DNA from: Polydactylus sextarius
Taxonomy: Eukaryota; Chordata; Actinopteri; Polynemidae
NCBI GenBank assembly: GCA_016801845.1
Contig: CM028922.1
Coordinates: forward strand, 10,937,001-11,001,000
Reading direction: 5' to 3'
Length of the DNA: 64,000 nt
Shown: positions 58,335 to 64,000 of the stretch, in pieces
Layout of the letters: every line of letters begins with the position of its first letter
How positions within the stretch are numbered: position 1 is the first letter of the stretch
Notes under the pieces: model-generated
The model's input: only the letters and a program-made list of their open reading frames with translations
The model's database searches: none
Told to the model about the DNA's origin: nothing
Made by a program: the position numbers and the translations under genes

Positions 58335-58364
58335 TTTTTTCCTTTCACTGGTGAAAGGAAAAAA
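58335..58364. repeat. Perfect 14-bp inverted repeat
   Basis: TTTTTTCCTTTCAC and its exact reverse complement are separated by TG. It could extrude as a cruciform. It sits 64 bp before the CRE at 58428 and may be the remnant tip of a palindromic element. Confidence 0.9.
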
Positions 58365-58419
58365 TGTGCTTTTTTCCCACTATTACAGCTACCTTTGATG
58401 ACACCTGAACGGTTCATAA

Positions 58420-58570
58420 AGCTAGTTTGACGTCATCTGGTTTGCCTCAAGTCCTCTATAAACCCACTCTTCACTGCCACGTGACCACCACCTCTTGATT
58501 ACACCGAATACATGTGCTGACTGCGACCTACTGTCTGTCAACAACCGAGATACCACTACTGCTCACAGGC
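58420..58570 (+). promoter_or_regulatory. CRE plus TATA promoter-like arrangement
   Basis: A perfect CRE TGACGTCA (58428-58435) is followed 21 bp after its end by TATAAA (58457-58462) and then an E-box CACGTG (58478-58483) within GCCACGTGACC, a USF/MITF-type site. The order CRE, TATA, start region is that of a small inducible promoter reading rightwards. No coding exon is recognised downstream, so a chance or non-coding promoter remains open. Confidence 0.27.
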
Positions 58571-59814
58571 TCCAGGATGATTCTTATGCTTCCTGTATTT
58601 CAAGTGAAACCCACTAATGATGATGTTACCAAAATAATTCAGTAGGATCAGTCAACCTCTGTTGACATGTTATCTAGGTAGCAAGTGATCAACCCTAAAA
58701 TATAAAGGGTTTTGAACATTTCAATCAAAGCATCTTCCATCTCCCAAGATCACAGTAATTTGTAAGAATTTTTTATATTTTTTTATATAATATATTTATA
58801 TTTTTAGGCCAAATCCTAAAATAAAAATGAGCAAGACACCAGTTGAATGTTAAGATGAGTGACAAACAACGAGTAATGTTAGCTTGCTAGAGTTAGCTTG
58901 CTTACTTTTTTTCAAATAAAAGGCAGAACATTTTTGACAAGCTCTAGTGGAGATAAGGCTGTTGGCGCCAGTTTGGTACCCACTGTCTTAGCCTTTTGAC
59001 AACACAGCCACCTCTTTAATTCAACAACTGTCAGGTCAAGGCTGTATGCAGCCAGTGCACCTCCATTTATTTGTGTCTTGTCAAAAAACACAGGCGCTGC
59101 CATTCCTTTTTGAACTGACGGGAACAGACGATGACATATGCACTCATACCACTATGGGACAGTTCTAGGGGGTTTGGAGCAACTTGATGACATCAAAAAA
59201 TCCTTTTAGAGGTGCTCACTTGAGAGATGAGCAAAATTTGCCACATCTCTGTGAAGCACCTCTCCCAGTCCCTGAAGCAACTCAACCCTTGTCTTTTCTT
59301 CTTTTTAGTACCTTTAGCTTTCATGGTTGTTTTCCATGTTACACTTTTGTGGCTAATATCATCAGTTAATATTCATCAAGGGAAAACAACTGGTGGACTA
59401 CAGAACATGGGAACTCATCTCACACCAAATATGGCATAAATTTAACAGAACAGAAAATGCTCCCTCTGTGTTTTGGACATAATCTTAAAAATGAAGGATA
59501 AATTAGAGCGTAGTGACCAAACAAGTAATCTGTGATATTTAAACTGGACTTGATGCTATCAACAAATTACACAGACACCTTATTGGCATGCTACTCCAAC
59601 AGTACAGGTGAAATGACCGTGGGTCCCTAGCCTCTCCAAACCACATTACAGGAAATGAATGAAATTTTGACTGACACCCCCCACCCAACACCAACCCACC
59701 GCCCAGTATCACCCACCACCTCCTAGACACACACACACACACATACACACACACACACTCACCCTTCAGACCGATGCCCCTTTTCGCCATTCCTCATTCC
59801 ATTAAACCCTGAAT
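58571..59814. other. Non-coding stretch
   Basis: Imperfect (CA)n at 59729-59762 on sequence rich in CCACCC. Open frames at 58912-59439 have no domain. No gene recognised. Confidence 0.45.
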
Positions 59815-60080
59815 TATTCAAAGCAGATGAAATTGATTTCTTGATAGTTTAATCGTGAATCAAAACTGAACCCTGAGCCCAGTTCATTCCCTTAGGGCAA
59901 TTTTTAACAATCAAATATTCATGGAGAAATGAAATGTTAGCAGATCATTTCTGCTTCTGGCTGATTAGGCAGACACAACGAAATTCAGAAGGAAAGAAAA
60001 GAAGGAGGCATGGAATTAACTTACGCCAATATGCCATGGAAAAATTGAAAGTGAGATAAGATTTTCAGATTGGATTCTCT
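59815..60080. promoter_or_regulatory. Candidate conserved non-coding block
   Basis: TGATAGTTTAATCGTGAATC, TTTTTAACAATCAAATATTC and TCTGGCTGATTAGGCAGACA give homeodomain-like and OTX-like (GATTAG) cores in sequence free of low-complexity decay. No coding frame. Confidence 0.24.
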
Positions 60081-61331
60081 GATCCTGGGAAAGTCCTTAT
60101 GTAGGAGGCTTTTCATCATATTTAGCCAGGTTTCTGTGTAGAGTAACATGAGAATAATAAAACCTGTACTACAGTTTAATGAGTCCCCATGTTTTTATTG
60201 AACAGACAACTGCCATAAATTGCTATTAATCAGTGTTAAATTAGAATATAAGTACCCCATGCCACAGCAAATGTTCAGCAAGTTATCTGTTGACTGTCCT
60301 TTACATCCCCTGAAAGTAACTCATATCCCTAACCTCAGATTAATTCCAAATTGACACTATTGATAACCCCACCACCAAGATTTAACCACACATAGCGTTA
60401 CACTTTTTACTTGGGTTTGGTACTGGTATGATATTCTAATACAATTGGGATTGATTAGAAATGAGAAGATGCTCCATTACCATGTATTTCAAAAGAGTAC
60501 ACTACATTGACTTTTAGGACGATGACTGAATTCAAAGATTTCAGGTAACATACACAAGTGAGCTTTCAAAAACAACTGAAAAAATTATTATCACTTGAGA
60601 AAACATGTTATTAATTAATTATTAGATAATGAATTATCCTGTATTATAGCAACTTTGAGGGAATTATTTAATATCTGTGTATAATATAATATAATCATAC
60701 GACATTTGGAGAAATATCTTTTCTTTTGTTCTTGTCAAATACCACTCTATAGTACTTGACTTCCATCAGTCAGTTAGCTTAGCACCAGGAAAGGCTAGCT
60801 ATTCTCCTGAGTGCTCAATGGCTCCTGGCTGAAAATAATTCAGCTTGAGCAAAACATTGGATTGACACTGTGTCACACCTTTTAACACTGAGTTTCTGCT
60901 GGCATTGCCAAGAAATAGGAAATGAAGATTATATGATTCCATTTCTGTTCTTTATAGAGACAGAACAAAAATGGAGAGGGCAGAGAAGTCAGAGAAGTAG
61001 TAGGACAACTGTGTAAAGTCAGAGATGAAGACTTAAATACATTTAAATGAGAGTTAAGTGTTAAGTCAACATAGTTGCACCCATAAAATTAAACAAAACT
61101 TTGTTGAAAATTTACTTTCCACATGAAAGTTGCTGGATATAACTCTGCACTTTTCAGATTTGACTTTCTTATCAGTTCATATGTATGTTGTCCAAACCTT
61201 GACACAGAAGTGGCTTCAGTAAAAGTCACTCTTTGATGGCAGGAAACGCAGATGTTCACAGTTGATTTGTTTGGATTGAGATCGGATATGAGAGCGGGCA
61301 CAACAAAGGTGTGTGTGTGTGGGAGGGTTTT

Positions 61332-61333
<2 letters not shown>
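60081..61333. other. AT-rich non-coding stretch
   Basis: CAGTTAGCTTAGCACCAGG near 60770 resembles a phrase of fish dispersed repeats but the rest does not follow. No gene recognised. Confidence 0.45.

Positions 61334-61366
<33 letters not shown>
61334..61366. repeat. Poly-T tract, 33 residues
   Basis: Preceded by a short (GT)n at 61310-61320. Possible tail of a - strand retroinsertion, with no recognisable body. Confidence 0.95.
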
Positions 61367-61371
<5 letters not shown>

Positions 61372-64000
61372 GGTAGGAAATAACAGTCTTATCTTATAAA
61401 AACACTCCTTCAGACCAAAAACACTGTCTGCAGTTTATCACTCAGCAACACTTCTTTTTTCTTTTAAGAATGATTTATTTCCCAATTATAAAAGAATATT
61501 TAAAATTGGATATAAATAAATATAAAGCTGCGTGCACTATGGCCTGCTCTTTTGAAATATGTAACCTAATATTACGTTGTTAATTTTCCGCGATTGATTG
61601 TCACTAAAAAAATCTTTAAATTGTTTAAATACTGTACTAATACTACATCATCATCAATTTTAAAGGGACATTAAGAAAACAATTTCACTCTTTCACTCTT
61701 TGCGCACTCATAGAACAAATGACCTGTCCATTACCAAACAAAAGCAGTTTAGATATTACTGGAATTCACCTCAGAGATGTGATCCTTGGATGATTAAAGT
61801 CCATTTGAAATCTCTGGGTCTGCATAATAATTCTATGGGTTTCCGGATTTTTTTTTTTTTTTTTTTTTTTGCAGATGTAAAAAGGAAATGAAAGATGTGA
61901 TAGAGGTGATGAACGGAGGTACAAAGAATAAAAGGGAAAAGATCAAATGGCATCACAGGGAATGAGGAAGTAAGGAAGAATTTTTAATACAGTTCTGCCA
62001 GCATGCGTGGCTAATTCACTCACCATCTCTTTCAGCTGAAAGCAGCCCTGAACTGCAAATGTATCTTTTCAAGTCAAAGGATGACTTTACTCACACTGAC
62101 ACAGACAGCAGTAACATCAGATATATTGGTTCAACAGATTGCAGTACTGCTACGAACATACTTGTGCCCAGCTGCTTATGTCTCTCTGCAGCATGTTTCA
62201 TGGGCTCATGCTACAAAATTTACAGTTTCTGAGATGATTGCGAGGATTCTTGTTTACAGGATACTAAGATTTGGTCTTTTTTTCTTGCAGGAGAGTCAAA
62301 AAAATCTCTTAATCATCTAGCTTTTTCTTGTTAGAAAGTAAAGATTTTAGGTGTAGAGTCCAAAATTGGGTTTGAGGCTGTGCAACTAACTGCTTAGTGT
62401 TAACAGCATTTAATTAACAGCATCCACTTTCCTTCTGACTGGTTCTTGTAATTTAAGGCCTTTCAATAATGTAGAAATCAACTGGGTTGCTAGTGGACCT
62501 GCAATGTCTGTGGGATGGTGACATGCATAATGGGAAATAAGCTATCCCTATCTGCTCTTTGCAAGGTCAACATACTATATCATGCAATTGCAAAATGGGC
62601 GGAAGTGAGCAATATCACTAGAGACTTTGTGTTCCTCCCAGTGCTCCATGGGATGAGAATCCATTATTTACTTGCAATCGTTTGCACCACATGGGAACTT
62701 TCTTTCAAATAATAAATACTGTATGTGCATTCTTGCTGCTGCACTTATGCAGCGTGCAGCAGTAGTGAAGTATCATACAAATTCATTTGAGACTGTGTCT
62801 TATTCTACTGCAGCACCAGGGGCTATGTCTCATACTACCACGGTAGCATATATCAGGCATATCTCTGGGGCACATACGTTTTGTATTTGCATAAGACATT
62901 AATTCCATAAGTTTGTTTAATTAATATTTTTTTAATATGGCACAACTAGCACAAGGACATTGACAGGTCATTAACAAGAAAAGAAACAAAAATAACTGAG
63001 TGTCTGCGAATGCAACGGTGTTTGTCCGTAGAGTGTGTGCAATGTGCAGCAAGTGCCTGGCAGAGGACCTACTCCGGTTGTTAAAGTTCTCAGCTACATA
63101 CATCATTTGCTGATATTCTGTCCAAGGTTACAGAAGTGCTTGCGTTTGTGGAAATTATTTCATGAGGCTCTGTCAGGCTGATTGAGCCAAAGCCATAGCC
63201 AAAGCCACAAACACACCTGTGGGCTACAGGCCAGTGTGGTTGTGTTGTTTAAAGAAAGAATAAAGAACGTACAGTGCAGGTTTTTTTTAAATTGTGCCTA
63301 TGTTTTGTGTAGGTACTGAGTGACGCAGAGCGAAAAAGGAGGCTTTCTGTAACTGCTGTCACTAATGCTACACTGCCATCAAGTGGAGCTGCACAAAACT
63401 GCATGTAAACTGATGGACAATACAATATATATTGTAGACACAAATGAAGATATGTATATGCTTATGTATATGTATATGTAATGTATGTGATGTATGTGAG
63501 GATATTCAAATTGTTTGTTCACAAGTTATTAGATCTAACACACACAATCAAAAATGCATGACCAGTGATACTGGAAAAAGAGGAAGGAAACATCATGCTT
63601 GTATTAAATACAGGAAAACGAAAAATATATACAATATATATCACAAGGCATGAAATAACCAACAAAAAATTAAGATCACTGATTTGACAATCTGTTTTAT
63701 ATCTACAGCATTTACGTATGAACTTATCCACCCTTCCCTATTTTTCTCTATATATTTCATCAAGATTCATTTGAATTTAATAGGTGAAATCTGTAAGGGG
63801 GTAGTAATTTTCATGTGGATTCACCTGACTGGTCCATTTCCTCCCCAGCTGTGGAAGCACACTCACTAGAAAACGTTTCACTAATCACAGATGTTAAAAC
63901 AAAATGGTCGTGTAGTCTGAAAATTAGGCCATATCTGAAAATGCACTTAAATTCACAAGATGAACTCTTTATATGTTCAGCCACTAGTGACATCAGCATT
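61367..64000. other. Non-coding stretch to window end
   Basis: Poly-T at about 61850-61870, a 14-bp palindrome CTTTCAGCTGAAAG with central E-box at 62029-62042, a perfect octamer ATTTGCAT at 62885-62892 and a TATG-rich simple stretch at 63450-63500. Acceptor-like TTTTTTTCTTGCAG at 62277-62290 has no coding continuation. No gene recognised. Confidence 0.45.

Noticed and set aside
1..64000. Novel multi-gene system, CRISPR array, operon or viral insertion
   Set aside because: No clustered genes, no regularly spaced repeats with unique spacers, and no gag/pol/env or other viral frames were seen.

Overview
The window reads as nuclear genomic DNA from a teleost fish, probably a percomorph (inference). 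The base composition is AT-rich. It is full of long (TA)n, (CA)n and poly-A/poly-T tracts, and it carries repeats typical of ray-finned fish: four decayed Tc1-type transposase copies, an L2/Rex1/CR1-like reverse-transcriptase tail, RTE/Rex3-like 3' ends, tRNA-headed SINEs and several short inverted-repeat (MITE-like) elements. No bacterial, organellar or phage signature is present.

I find no intact protein-coding gene, rRNA, tRNA or CRISPR array. Almost every ORF is short and comes from random open frames, microsatellites, or the antisense of a transposon. The best gene-like remains are a broken coiled-coil pseudogene with at least three short exons (21239-22254, + strand) and one doubtful single exon on the - strand (50590-50830). 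The window is best read as a stretch of gene desert or a very large intron.

Layout. 1-11.0 kb: unique AT-rich sequence with two SINE copies, a (TA)n tract and a compact conserved-looking block at 3990-4290. 11.6-12.8 kb: a - strand Tc1 relic with a 352-bp MITE inserted in it. 13-20 kb: candidate regulatory blocks and a dispersed repeat carrying AGGTCA half-sites (16.1-17.2 kb). 21.2-22.3 kb: the coiled-coil pseudogene. 22.8-25.8 kb: a SINE-like copy, an hAT-like fragment and a long compound microsatellite. 27.0-28.6 kb: a conserved-looking block, then a LINE tail. 31.8-39.7 kb: repeat-rich, with RTE-like, MITE and two Tc1 relics. 40.4-44.2 kb: the densest run of candidate non-coding regulatory sequence. 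47.1-47.7 kb: a fourth Tc1 relic. 48.35-48.88 kb: the only CpG-rich, promoter-like patch, with a perfect CRE. 52.8-53.5 kb: a tandem duplication with asymmetric CpG loss. 55-64 kb: further candidate regulatory blocks, more repeat fragments and a second CRE plus TATA arrangement at 58.4 kb.

Nothing works together as an operon or pathway. If the window has a function it is most likely cis-regulatory, serving a gene outside it. Conservation cannot be seen from one sequence, so every 'candidate regulatory' entry rests on composition and motifs only and has low confidence. Repeat family names come from recognising the sequence by eye, not from a search.
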